From contig NZ_CP125370.1 in the NCBI RefSeq assembly GCF_030034735.1, positions 3,472,001 to 3,536,000 on the forward strand: a stretch of 64,000 nt of DNA, written 5' to 3'. The position numbers and the translations under genes are program-made. Source of the DNA: Paenibacillus sp. RC334. Its GTDB lineage: Bacteria > Bacillota > Bacilli > Paenibacillales > Paenibacillaceae. The notes beneath the pieces were generated by a model. That model saw only the letters and a program-made list of their open reading frames with translations. It was not told where the DNA came from and ran no database searches. Positions 43,069 to 51,087 of the stretch are shown here, one piece after another (the first letter of the stretch is position 1; each line of letters opens with the position of its first letter).

Positions 43069-44948
43069 GTCTCTACCCCTCCAACATTCCTGTCATGCAG
43101 CACAACGGACATTACCGAGGTCTGACCTTTTTTCACTGTTTTAAACGGAGCAAAGCTCCATGACTTCACGCGATCCGGATTCGTAATGACCATAGGGGTC
43201 ACTAAAGATGGAGCTTGTTCCCGCAGCGCCTGCAAATCAAATTTGATCAGCAATTGTCCCGGTTCCACCGTATCGCCTGCTTCTACCATAGCAGTAAAAT
43301 TCCCTTTTAGCTGTGAAGTATCAATCCCTATATGAAGCAGAACCTCAAGTCCCTCTCGTGTAGAAATGCCCAAAGCGTGCATGGTCGGATACAAATGCAT
43401 AACCGTACCATACACCGGAGACACAAGTTCACCTCGTTCGGGAACAAAAGCAACTCCGTCTCCGACCAGCTTCGTCGCAAAAATTTTGTCCGGCACCTCG
43501 TGAATCGGCAGCATTTTTCCATGCACAGGAGCGTTGAACAACACTTGAGGAAGATCACGATCCATAAGCTTCGCGATTTCCTCACGAATCAGCTCCGAAT
43601 ACGTCCCGAACACAACCTGCAAGTTGCCCCCTCCCAGGTTGATGAGTCCAGCCGAGCCCAAGGCTTTTATCGCTCCAGTATCAATCAGCCGGTCATTGTG
43701 GACGGTGAGGCGCAACCGTGTAATACAGGCTTCCACCCGAACAATATTTTCCTTCCCGCCGAGCGCCTCCAAAATGAGCGGAGCGCTGTAGGGAATATTG
43801 CCTGCCCAATCCTCCAGAACTGAACCTTCCTCGCGACCTGGAGTGGGAATACGGAACCTCCGAATCGCCCAGCGGAATAGCACATAATACACCAGCCCAT
43901 ACGCCACACCTAACGGAATCAACAACCAGGCATTATGTGACAGATGGAAATTGAGTACGTAATCTATAAAACCCGCTGAATATGAAAAACCGTGATGAAT
44001 ATCCAGTTCAAAGGTAAGCCACATAGCCAGACCGGACATGACTGCATGAACAAGGAACAAATAAGGAGCAGCAAACAAAAAGGCAAACTCGATTTGTTCC
44101 GATACACCGGTAAAAAAACAGACCAGGGCAGCAGTCAAAAATGTCTTTTGCACCTTTGGCTTCAAGTCTTCACGTGCTTCCTGAATAATCGCCAGCGCAA
44201 TGGCTGGAATCGCAAACATCATGATTGGAAACAACCCTGACATAAAATAGCCCGCCGTCGGATCGCCAGCAAAAAATCGGGGTAAGTCTCCCTGCACTAT
44301 GTTGCCTGACGGTGTTTTATATGTACCCAGTTGAAACCAGAATATATTATTAAGCAGATGATGGAGGCCAAAAGCCGCCAGCACCCGATACAAAATACCA
44401 TAAATAAACAATCCGAAGCCGCCCAAGCTCAATTCCAGACCTGCTATAAACTGCAATCCTCTCTGAATGAGTGGAGCCACAATCAGCATCAGTCCTGCGA
44501 ACACGGCGGAGAACAAGCCAATTAGCAGTAAAACAAATCGAGTCCCTCCAAAAAATTGGAGTACCTCGGGCAGCTTAATGCTTTTGAAGCGGTTATACGC
44601 CACCCCTGAAATGACACCTAAAATGATGCCAATGAGCGTCGCCGGATGAATGAGTCCGTTTCCAAATCTCAATGTGACCTGATCATATATTGCCATACCA
44701 GCCAATGCCGCCAATCCCGCCTGACCTGCCTGATTTGACATGCCGAGTGCTACACCAACCGCAAACAAATACGGCAAAAAATAAAAAATACCGTTCCCTG
44801 CCGCATTAGCCATATCAGACACCATTGGAAATCCCCAAGTGAACCAGGGAAGGCTACCGAGACTTAGTAATATAGCAGCAGCCGGTAACACCATCGTCGG
44901 GAGCATGACAGCACGACCAAGCTGTTGTAAGGATCCGAGCCAATTCAT
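43065..44948 (-). CDS. nagE: PTS N-acetylglucosamine-type EIICBA transporter
   Basis: The 627-residue protein contains EIIC (about 1-365), EIIB (about 385-465, phosphocysteine C408 in VEACITRLRL) and EIIA (about 480-627, phosphohistidine H539 in LLHIGIDT). EIIC motifs such as GLHHLLNNIFWFQLG, FFAGDPTAGYFMSGLFPIMMF and HHGFSYSAGFIDY match NagE better than PtsG. GlcNAc is therefore the likely substrate, with glucose as alternative. I chose the ATG at 44948, with AAAGGAGAGGAATGCC upstream. It forms a coupled operon with ptsI. A GntR/HutC-type operator candidate covers its -35 box. Confidence 0.88.
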   Translation of the reverse strand: MNWLGSLQQLGRAVMLPTMVLPAAAILLSLGSLPWFTWGFPMVSDMANAAGNGIFYFLPYLFAVGVALGMSNQAGQAGLAALAGMAIYDQVTLRFGNGLIHPATLIGIILGVISGVAYNRFKSIKLPEVLQFFGGTRFVLLLIGLFSAVFAGLMLIVAPLIQRGLQFIAGLELSLGGFGLFIYGILYRVLAAFGLHHLLNNIFWFQLGTYKTPSGNIVQGDLPRFFAGDPTAGYFMSGLFPIMMFAIPAIALAIIQEAREDLKPKVQKTFLTAALVCFFTGVSEQIEFAFLFAAPYLFLVHAVMSGLAMWLTFELDIHHGFSYSAGFIDYVLNFHLSHNAWLLIPLGVAYGLVYYVLFRWAIRRFRIPTPGREEGSVLEDWAGNIPYSAPLILEALGGKENIVRVEACITRLRLTVHNDRLIDTGAIKALGSAGLINLGGGNLQVVFGTYSELIREEIAKLMDRDLPQVLFNAPVHGKMLPIHEVPDKIFATKLVGDGVAFVPERGELVSPVYGTVMHLYPTMHALGISTREGLEVLLHIGIDTSQLKGNFTAMVEAGDTVEPGQLLIKFDLQALREQAPSLVTPMVITNPDRVKSWSFAPFKTVKKGQTSVMSVVLHDRNVGGVET

Positions 44949-45029
44949 GGCATTCCTCTCCTTTCTATCCCTGATGGTAAGCCGAATAGATACTTTTGTC
45001 AAAGCGATTCTCTTGCTTGATTAAAAATA

Positions 45030-45057
45030 CTTATATACGCTTTAAAGGTCTGGACAA
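45030..45057 (-). promoter_or_regulatory. Sigma-A promoter of nagE-ptsI
   Basis: TTGTCC (45052-45057) and TATAAG (45030-45035) on the reverse strand, spacer 16 bases, about 80 bases upstream of the nagE start. Confidence 0.55.
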
Positions 45058-45059
45058 CT
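45044..45059. promoter_or_regulatory. Candidate GlcNAc-regulator (NagR/DasR-type dre) operator
   Basis: AAAGGTCTGGACAACT resembles the HutC-subfamily GntR operator consensus around GTCTAGAC used by NagR and DasR (here GTCTGGAC, one central mismatch). It overlaps the -35 box of nagE, where repressor binding would block transcription. No nagR gene lies in this window. Confidence 0.5.
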
Positions 45060-45100
45060 CCATTAAATGGCCTATTTAAGTTATATTTTGCTTGTTTATC

Positions 45101-45115
45101 AGCTTGGACCAAGCT
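45101..45115. repeat. 15-base perfect palindrome upstream of nagE
   Basis: AGCTTGGACCAAGCT is a perfect inverted repeat (7-base arms, one central base), 44 bases upstream of the -35 box. It could be a second operator. Confidence 0.4.
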
Positions 45116-45313
45116 ATCCTGAAACAAAGGGGGATGGAGCAGCGATTCCATTACCATAACCAATAAAATAAGCGAATTCACCAAGATAATATCATCATAA
45201 TGGCATACATACATTATATGAATTCCTGTAAGTATAATATACAGTTCCTGACTAAACTTAACCAAGCAACTGAGTGAAAAAAAGTAAAGCCAAATATAGT
45301 TTAATTCCACACT

Positions 45314-45354
45314 AAAAACCTTCTTCCCCGTATTTCATCGGGGCGAAGGTTTTT
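45314..45354. terminator. Terminator after the CoA-binding protein gene
   Basis: AAAAACCTTC..CCCCG and CGGGG.GAAGGTTTTT pair around an 8-base loop. T-runs are present on both strands, and it lies 14 bases from the stop codon. Confidence 0.88.
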
Positions 45355-45367
45355 CTTCATGTCCAGA

Positions 45368-45802
45368 TTATCCTTTGCGTACAGCTTGGGTTACGGAATC
45401 CTCTACCTTAATGCAGCGATCCATAATAACCGTCATTCCATGCTCCTGCGCGATGTCAGCGGCTTCCTGGCTGATAATGCCCTGTTGAAGCCACAAAACC
45501 CTGGCACCAATGGCAGCTGCCTCACGAGCAACCTCCGCGCAGTACTCACTGCGACGGAATACATTGACCAGTTCCACAGGCTCAGGTACTTCTTCGAGAC
45601 TTGCATAGCAAGTTTCTCCTAAAATCGTTTGCCCCGCTGCTGCAGGATTAACCGGAATAATCCGGTATCCCCGCTTTTGCATAGCATAAGACACCATATA
45701 CGAGGTCCGGTCCGATTTATCAGACAAACCCACAACCGCAATGTTGCCTACTTGTTCCAAAATGCTTTTGATCTCTTCTCTTGACGGATTTTCAAAAGCC
45801 AT
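45368..45802 (-). CDS. CoA-binding protein (YccU type)
   Basis: The 144-residue Rossmann-fold protein matches the CoA_binding domain of the YccU group: IAVVGLSDKSDRTSYMVSYAMQKRGYRIIPVNP near 20-52, DVVNVFRR-like ELVNVFRRSEYCAEV near 78, and VLWLQQGIISQEAADIA near 103. The domain resembles the N-terminal part of succinyl-CoA synthetase alpha. The role of the stand-alone form is unknown. AGGAGGGGACAGG precedes the ATG. It lies 34 bases downstream of the aroA homologue, on the same strand, so the two are probably cotranscribed. Confidence 0.88.
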   Translation of the reverse strand: MAFENPSREEIKSILEQVGNIAVVGLSDKSDRTSYMVSYAMQKRGYRIIPVNPAAAGQTILGETCYASLEEVPEPVELVNVFRRSEYCAEVAREAAAIGARVLWLQQGIISQEAADIAQEHGMTVIMDRCIKVEDSVTQAVRKG

Positions 45803-45836
45803 CCTGTCCCCTCCTGTTCACTTCTAAAGCTTACTA

Positions 45837-47129
45837 TTATTTTACCCACTCTACAGAGGCGCCAAGCGTCGTCAGATGGTCAAAATATTGCGGATATGAT
45901 TTGGCAACATGATGCGCATCCTTGATCACCAGCGGTTTCTGGGCCCGTAGACCGACTACCGTCAAAGCCATAATAACACGGTGATCAAAATGCGCGTTGA
46001 TTTCAACGCCGCCTTCGACCCCCTCCGGTCGGCCATGTACGATAATTTCAGCCTGACGTTCCTCCACGCGAGCTCCGGCCTTGGTCAGTTCGTTCAAATA
46101 ATCGGTAATGCGATCACATTCCTTGTACCGCAAATTTTCCACATTATAAAAACGGGATGTGCCGTCAGCAAATACAGCGGCAGCCACCATGGCCAGCACA
46201 GCATCGGTTGCAGCATCGCCGTCAAACTCGATTGCCTTCAAACGTCCATTCCCCTTCACGACAACTGTGTCGTTCTTGTGCGTCAGCGGTACTTCCATCA
46301 TACGAAGCACATCTACAATAGCACGTTCTCCCTGCTTGCTCTGTTCCTTTAGCCGATGGATGGTGACATCCGAGTTCGTTACGGCAGCCGCTGCCAGCAC
46401 CGCGGCACTGCCCGGGTAATCCCCCTGCACTGTATACGTGCGCGGCTGATAAAATTGTCGTCCCGGAACACGGAAAGACATATAATCGTCACTTGCATGA
46501 ATGATTATACCTGCCTCTTGGAGCACCTCCAGCGTCTGACCAATAACCACCTTGGATTTCAGATCATGCAGCACCTCGATTTCGCTGTCTTCCTCCAGTA
46601 AAGGTGTAAGGAATAGCAAAGCGCTCAAATATTGTGAGCTAACCGAACCGGACACCTGAATTTTGCCGCCCTTAGCTTGACCGCCCTGGATACGAATTGG
46701 CAACTTACCTTCGCGATGGTCCACTCTCACACCCAATTGGCCCAGCGCATCAATTAGATCATCATGTGGTCGTTTACCCAATGAGTCAGGATATGTATTA
46801 ACGAAAGTAACATCCGGACATAAGGATGTAATTCCCATCAAAAAACGGAGCACCGCTCCGGCATTCCCCACATTTAACTCCTTCACAGCACGAGGATGGC
46901 TACCAAAACCCGTAATGACAATTTTTTCGTCATCCTCTTCCAGCACTGCCCCCAGATCAGCGATACAACGACGCATAGCATCACTATCCTCACTGTGTGC
47001 CGGAAAATAAATGGTACTTTCTCCATCGGCAAGCGCTGCTGTGAGCAGATAGCGTGTAGTGTAGTTTTTGGAGGACAAGGCCCCAATCTCTCCCTGCAAG
47101 GAAGGGGTAGGTCTAACGATAACATCCAT
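45837..47129 (-). CDS. aroA: EPSP synthase homologue (3-phosphoshikimate 1-carboxyvinyltransferase), divergent
   Basis: The 430-residue enolpyruvyl-transferase keeps most EPSP synthase active-site residues: K21, R26, GNAG (88-91), RP of GKRPHDDL, SSQ in VSSQYLSALL, the catalytic Asp in GDAATDAV, NLRYKECDRI (Asn, Lys, Glu, Arg), DHRVIM and KSYPQYF. Departures from the E. coli numbering are S23 to N22, T97 to A92, P101 to F96, and loss of Y200 (Val). The PGDKS.SHR hallmark reads ALSSKNYTTR. It may be the housekeeping AroA or a paralogue with altered substrate. I chose the fourth codon (ATG 47129) because AAGGAG is 10 bases upstream; the first ATG (47138) is too close to it. Confidence 0.8.
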   Translation of the reverse strand: MDVIVRPTPSLQGEIGALSSKNYTTRYLLTAALADGESTIYFPAHSEDSDAMRRCIADLGAVLEEDDEKIVITGFGSHPRAVKELNVGNAGAVLRFLMGITSLCPDVTFVNTYPDSLGKRPHDDLIDALGQLGVRVDHREGKLPIRIQGGQAKGGKIQVSGSVSSQYLSALLFLTPLLEEDSEIEVLHDLKSKVVIGQTLEVLQEAGIIIHASDDYMSFRVPGRQFYQPRTYTVQGDYPGSAAVLAAAAVTNSDVTIHRLKEQSKQGERAIVDVLRMMEVPLTHKNDTVVVKGNGRLKAIEFDGDAATDAVLAMVAAAVFADGTSRFYNVENLRYKECDRITDYLNELTKAGARVEERQAEIIVHGRPEGVEGGVEINAHFDHRVIMALTVVGLRAQKPLVIKDAHHVAKSYPQYFDHLTTLGASVEWVK

Positions 47130-47306
47130 ATTGTACATGCTCCTTTTCGATTCAAACCATCCTAGTTTACGTTAATTATACAAGCTGTAGCGTTCATTTC
47201 TCTACCCAAAAAAATATACAATATTCATCTAGGTCTTTCGGAGTTTAATCCAGCAGGTTGATTAGTCTCTATCTTTCTTTAGGATTAACCCAATTGACAG
47301 CTTAGA

Positions 47307-47321
47307 GATAGCTTCGCTATC
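47307..47321. repeat. Short perfect hairpin between aroA homologue and rhodanese gene
   Basis: GATAGC-TTC-GCTATC, a 6-bp stem with a triloop. The same 11-base core TAGCTTCGCTA occurs again at 57375-57385 in another intergenic region. Confidence 0.45.
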
Positions 47322-47399
47322 ATACATAGAGAGTGTGATGTTTTGCACACGTCAATAACACACGCAGCACCCATTATACATTAGAAAAGAGGTCCAGCC

Positions 47400-47705
47400 A
47401 TGACGCAAATCGCCCTGATTGAACCTTCTGAGCTTCGCGCACGCCTGCAAGCAGGAGAGCAACTGCAATTGATCGACGTTCGCGAGGCAGAAGAAGTAGC
47501 GGAAGGCATGATTGACGGTGCCAAGCATATTCCGCTCGGACAGATTCCGAGTCGTCTTGAGGAAATTGAACGTACCGGTGAAATTATCTTTATTTGCCGG
47601 AGCGGTTATCGCAGCGAACGAGCCTGCGAATATTTACAACAGCTCGGTTATGAAGGCTGCACTAACATGACTGGCGGTATGCTGCAATGGTCACAAGAGC
47701 AGTAA
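47400..47705 (+). CDS. Rhodanese-like sulfurtransferase
   Basis: A single rhodanese domain of 101 residues with IDVREAEEVAEGMIDGAKHIPLGQIP and the active-site loop CRSGYR (C66). It probably carries sulfur as a persulfide in transfer or detoxification; partner unknown. AGAGGTCCAGCC precedes the ATG. It is a single-gene unit closed by a hairpin terminator. Confidence 0.93.
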   Translation: MTQIALIEPSELRARLQAGEQLQLIDVREAEEVAEGMIDGAKHIPLGQIPSRLEEIERTGEIIFICRSGYRSERACEYLQQLGYEGCTNMTGGMLQWSQEQ

Positions 47706-47723
47706 AATGCTGCTCACCACAAG

Positions 47724-47748
47724 AGACGGGATCTTCCCGTCTTTTTGT
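47724..47748 (+). terminator. Intrinsic terminator of the rhodanese gene
   Basis: AGACGGGA-TCT-TCCCGTCT perfect 8-bp stem (47724-47731 with 47735-47742) followed by a T-run, 19 bases after the stop. Confidence 0.88.
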
Positions 47749-47867
47749 TACAACCCAAAGCTTAGACGCGGTAATGCGTTAAAATATCTTGTCGTTATCA
47801 TACCACAGCGCCAAAAGATTACACAATCCTCTAGCTTCATCCTCATCCAATCAACTATCCACGAAAA

Positions 47868-47915
47868 TCAAAAAACGGAAGCTTCTTCTACCACAAGGGT
47901 AAAAAAAGCTTCCGC
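47868..47915 (-). terminator. Intrinsic terminator after gnd
   Basis: GGAAGCTT/AAGCTTCC plus inner TACC/GGTA form a bulged stem. On the reverse strand a T-run follows (CGTTTTTTG). It lies about 40 bases after the gnd stop. Confidence 0.75.
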
Positions 47916-47955
47916 TGTATTACATCGATGCTATCCTTACATATCCATCAATTTA

Positions 47956-49362
47956 TTAGAACCACTGGTGATGGAACACGCCTTCTTTGTCCACACGTTT
48001 GAACGTATGCGCACCGAAGTAGTCACGTTGCGCTTGCAGCAAGTTTGCTGGCAGACGCTCAGTACGATAGCTGTCATAGTATGCGAGCGCGCTGGAGAAG
48101 CCCGGCACTGGAATACCTTGAGATACAGCCACGGAAATCACCTGACGCCATGCGTTTTGGTAAGTTTCTACTACATTTTTGAAGTAGGAATCCAGCAACA
48201 GGTTTTTCAGAGCAGGATCGCGGTCATACGCATCCTTGATGTTTTGCAGGAATTGCGAACGGATAATGCAACCGCCGCGGAAGATCATAGCAATTTTTCC
48301 GTATTTCAAATCCCAATCGTATTCATCGGAAGCTGCACGCATTTGAGCAAACCCTTGAGCATAAGACACAATTTTACTTGCGAACAATGCTTTACGTACG
48401 CTTTCGATAAATTCTTTTTTGTCTCCGCTGAAGGATTCAGCATTAGGACCGCTCAGCACTTTGCTTGCCGCAATGCGCTCGTCTTTCATAGCAGACAGGA
48501 AGCGGGAAAATACGGATTCGGTGATCATAGACAGTGGCACGCCCAGATCCAGCGCGCTTTGGCTTGTCCATTTACCAGTACCTTTTTGACCTGCTGCATC
48601 CAGAATAACGTCTACCATTGGTTTGCCTGTTTCGGAATCATATTGGGAGAAGATGTCAGCCGTGATTTCGATCAGGTAGCTGTCCAGCTCGCCTTTATTC
48701 CATTCTGTGAAGATTTCATGAAGCTCTTCCGCATTCACATTCAGGACCGATTTCAACAGGTGATAAGCCTCACCAATCAATTGCATGTCGCCGTACTCGA
48801 TACCGTTATGCACCATTTTTACATAGTGACCAGCACCGTCGGGACCGATATATGTACAACAAGGGTCGCCTTCTACTTTTGCAGAGATTGCTGTCAGAAT
48901 CGGCTCTACCAGCTTGTAGGCACTTTCTTGTCCACCTGGCATAATTGCAGGACCGTTCAAGGCACCTTCTTCGCCACCGGATACGCCTGTACCAATAAAG
49001 CGAAATCCTTTTTCCTCCAGCTCCTTACTGCGGCGCTGTGTATCAGGGAAGTAGGCATTGCCGCCGTCTATAATAATGTCGCCCTTGTCCAGATGAGGCA
49101 CAAGCTGCTCAATCGTGGCATCCGTTGCTTTACCAGCTTGAACCATGATCAGGATTTTACGGGGCGATTCCAGTGAGTTCACAAATTCTTCAATGGAGAA
49201 AGTACCCGTCAATTTCTTACCTTCTGCTTCTTTGATAAGATCGTGCGTTTTTTCGGGAGAGCGGTTAAATACCGAGACGGTGAAGCCTCTGCTCTCAATA
49301 TTAAGGGCCAAATTCTTACCCATTACCGCCAGGCCGATCACACCAATCTGCTGTTTTGCCAT
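47956..49362 (-). CDS. gnd: 6-phosphogluconate dehydrogenase, decarboxylating
   Basis: The 468-residue enzyme oxidises 6-phosphogluconate to ribulose 5-phosphate in the pentose phosphate pathway. It has [16 protein letters not shown] (dinucleotide fold), [48 protein letters not shown] with the catalytic Lys nearby (VKMVHN), and a C-terminal [18 protein letters not shown]. The NRS-K pattern after strand two indicates NADP preference, as in the GntZ/YqjI-type full-length enzymes. I chose ATG 49362 with GATGAGGAACCAG upstream. It appears monocistronic. Confidence 0.97.
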   Translation of the reverse strand: MAKQQIGVIGLAVMGKNLALNIESRGFTVSVFNRSPEKTHDLIKEAEGKKLTGTFSIEEFVNSLESPRKILIMVQAGKATDATIEQLVPHLDKGDIIIDGGNAYFPDTQRRSKELEEKGFRFIGTGVSGGEEGALNGPAIMPGGQESAYKLVEPILTAISAKVEGDPCCTYIGPDGAGHYVKMVHNGIEYGDMQLIGEAYHLLKSVLNVNAEELHEIFTEWNKGELDSYLIEITADIFSQYDSETGKPMVDVILDAAGQKGTGKWTSQSALDLGVPLSMITESVFSRFLSAMKDERIAASKVLSGPNAESFSGDKKEFIESVRKALFASKIVSYAQGFAQMRAASDEYDWDLKYGKIAMIFRGGCIIRSQFLQNIKDAYDRDPALKNLLLDSYFKNVVETYQNAWRQVISVAVSQGIPVPGFSSALAYYDSYRTERLPANLLQAQRDYFGAHTFKRVDKEGVFHHQWF

Positions 49363-49499
49363 CTGGTTCCTCATCCTTTGCAACATATTTTTTATTCTAT
49401 ATCGCCGCTTTACCGCATTACACTTTATGTGAATCGGAACACGTGCAATTCTATTTTAACGTTTTTGGTGTCAGAAGTGAACCCCTGTCTATTCGCAGA

Positions 49500-49530
49500 T
49501 CAAAACACCCCATTTTCATGAGGTGTTCAA
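49500..49530 (-). terminator. Terminator after the 199-residue protein gene
   Basis: Reverse strand AACACCTCAT-GAAA-ATGGGGTGTT forms a 10-bp stem (one G-U pair) closed by a GNRA tetraloop and followed by four T. Confidence 0.75.
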
Positions 49531-49549
49531 TTATACTAAATCTACATCA

Positions 49550-50149
49550 TTATGCTTCCATCATCAGCAGTTGGCGGGATAGCGCTTGCAGGCGTTCATG
49601 GCAGTTCTCGGCTCTGGTCGTATCTCCCTCTGTCATTGCCGTGAAAAGCTTCTCCAATTCATCATCCACTTGCATTCTGAGCAGCAGCAGTCGGGTCTCT
49701 CCCTCATTGGAAATATACATTTCCTCCATCTCCTGCACTGACAGCACTGGTCCCTTCTGATAAATAACGCGTTGCTTAAAACCAGTAACCTCAACCAGAC
49801 GAATGACCTCACCGAACAAAATATTTTCCACCAAAATATGATGGTCCTTGACTCTTTTGACAATGGCATGGCCTCGGGTGCTTCCAATCAGCTTTTCCAA
49901 CCACTCCGCCAACTTGGCGTCGCGGATCACATAATCTCCGGCCAACTTGTAGTGCCCTGTACGCAATTGTTGAAAACGAAGCTTCACCAGCTTGCGTCCG
50001 GTCCTTACCGACAGCACCAGGTACGACTCATCCTCGCTCCAGTACAGCGAATATCCTTCCGATATCAAATCCTTGATCAGATTATGGATATGCCGACGGC
50101 TAAACCGGAGCTCCAAATTACAATATTCTACCTCGCAGCCCTTGTTCAC
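49550..50149 (-). CDS. Hypothetical protein, 199 residues
   Basis: I do not recognise this family. The start is GTG 50147-50149, with AAGGAGGGAATGCC upstream. The N-terminal half is beta-rich and basic (LELRFSRRHIHNLIKDLISEGYSLYWSEDESYLVLSVRTGRKLVKLRF in pieces), followed by HYKLAGDYVIRDAKLAEWLEKLIG. The C-terminal third is helical with a Leu/Met-rich stretch (DELEKLFTAM...LQALSRQLLMM). There is no signal peptide, membrane segment or Cys cluster. It is a single gene with its own terminator, divergent from yktB. Conservation within Paenibacillus is likely but not shown here. Confidence 0.72.
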   Translation of the reverse strand: MNKGCEVEYCNLELRFSRRHIHNLIKDLISEGYSLYWSEDESYLVLSVRTGRKLVKLRFQQLRTGHYKLAGDYVIRDAKLAEWLEKLIGSTRGHAIVKRVKDHHILVENILFGEVIRLVEVTGFKQRVIYQKGPVLSVQEMEEMYISNEGETRLLLLRMQVDDELEKLFTAMTEGDTTRAENCHERLQALSRQLLMMEA

Positions 50150-50428
50150 GGCATTCCCTCCTTTTTCAAGTCCGATTCAAGAAGTCCGGCTACAGCAAGC
50201 CTGCGGCTTTCCCGCTTGATCTTCCCTTGCTCTATTTTATACTTCATTTTATGTAAGGGTACTTGGTTATTTGACCTATTTTTATGAGTAACAACGCACA
50301 ATCCTACTTTTGCCTTATACTCTTGTCCCAAACCCGGCCTAAAGTCGGTCAAGCCTGATGGCATTATGCTATAATCGGACATATTACGCCACACGAAATG
50401 GCTTAACCCAGTTACAGGAGGAAAAGGT

Positions 50429-51061
50429 ATGACATTCAGTGGATTTACTGCAAAGGACTTTGATGTTTTTGGAATACCGGGGCTGGAGCCTCGCATGGAG
50501 GTACTGATTGAACAGGTTCGACCCAAACTGGAAGCGATTGGTGCGGAGTTGGCTCCTTTCCTGACGGACTTGTGCGGCGAGCCTATGCACGTTCATGTTG
50601 CAAAGCATGCACGACGCAAAGTAAACCCACCCAAGGATTCTTGGGTAGCTTGGGCGGCGAACAAGCGTGGATACAAGGCGTTACCGCATTTTGAGGTAGG
50701 TATGTTTGCTTCACATCTATTCGTCATTTTTGCAATTATTTATGAAAGTCCGAATAAAACTACGTTTGCCCAGGCACTCAAAGCCAACCTGAGCAATGTA
50801 CGCTCTAACATACCGGATCATTTTTACTGGTCCATGGACCATATGGCTCCGGAAGGTACAGAGCAAAAACAAATGGACGAGAAGGATTTTCAAACGATCA
50901 TCGACAAGCTACAGCAGGTAAAAAAATCCGAGGTCATGTGTGGTATCCGTATCGACCGGGACGATCCACTCGCCAGTGACGGAGCTGCATTGCTACAGAC
51001 AGTGCGTTCTACTTTTGAGCGTTTGCTGCCGCTGTACCAAATTGCCTTCTCGAAAGAGTAA
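50429..51061 (+). CDS. yktB: YktB family protein (DUF1054)
   Basis: The 210-residue protein matches the DUF1054 family: FSGFTAKDFDVFGIPGLEPRM at the start, HVAKHARRKVNPPKDSWVAWAANKRGYKALPHF in the middle (in parts), FVIFAIIYESPNK and the DHFYWSMDHM segment. The fold is known from structural genomics, but the function is unknown. CAGGAGGAAAAGGT precedes the ATG. It faces the MFS gene on the opposite strand, with 26 bases between the stop codons. Confidence 0.92.
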   Translation: MTFSGFTAKDFDVFGIPGLEPRMEVLIEQVRPKLEAIGAELAPFLTDLCGEPMHVHVAKHARRKVNPPKDSWVAWAANKRGYKALPHFEVGMFASHLFVIFAIIYESPNKTTFAQALKANLSNVRSNIPDHFYWSMDHMAPEGTEQKQMDEKDFQTIIDKLQQVKKSEVMCGIRIDRDDPLASDGAALLQTVRSTFERLLPLYQIAFSKE

Positions 51062-51087
51062 CCAGCATTAGCTAATCAAGCTGCTAT

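Larger units (their letters stand above)
44949..45367. other. Regulatory region upstream of nagE-ptsI
   Basis: These 419 bases hold the nagE promoter (45030-45057), an overlapping operator candidate (45044-45059), a 15-base palindrome (45101-45115) and the terminator of the CoA-binding protein gene (45314-45354). A 103-codon open frame crosses the operator and promoter and looks fortuitous. Confidence 0.65.

Noticed and set aside
44999..45310. 103-codon hydrophobic open frame upstream of nagE
   Set aside because: No ribosome site, and it crosses the nagE promoter, operator and palindrome.
47707..49176. 489-codon open frame on the plus strand opposite gnd
   Set aside because: Fully antisense to a certain gnd gene, no ribosome site and no recognisable family; a composition effect.
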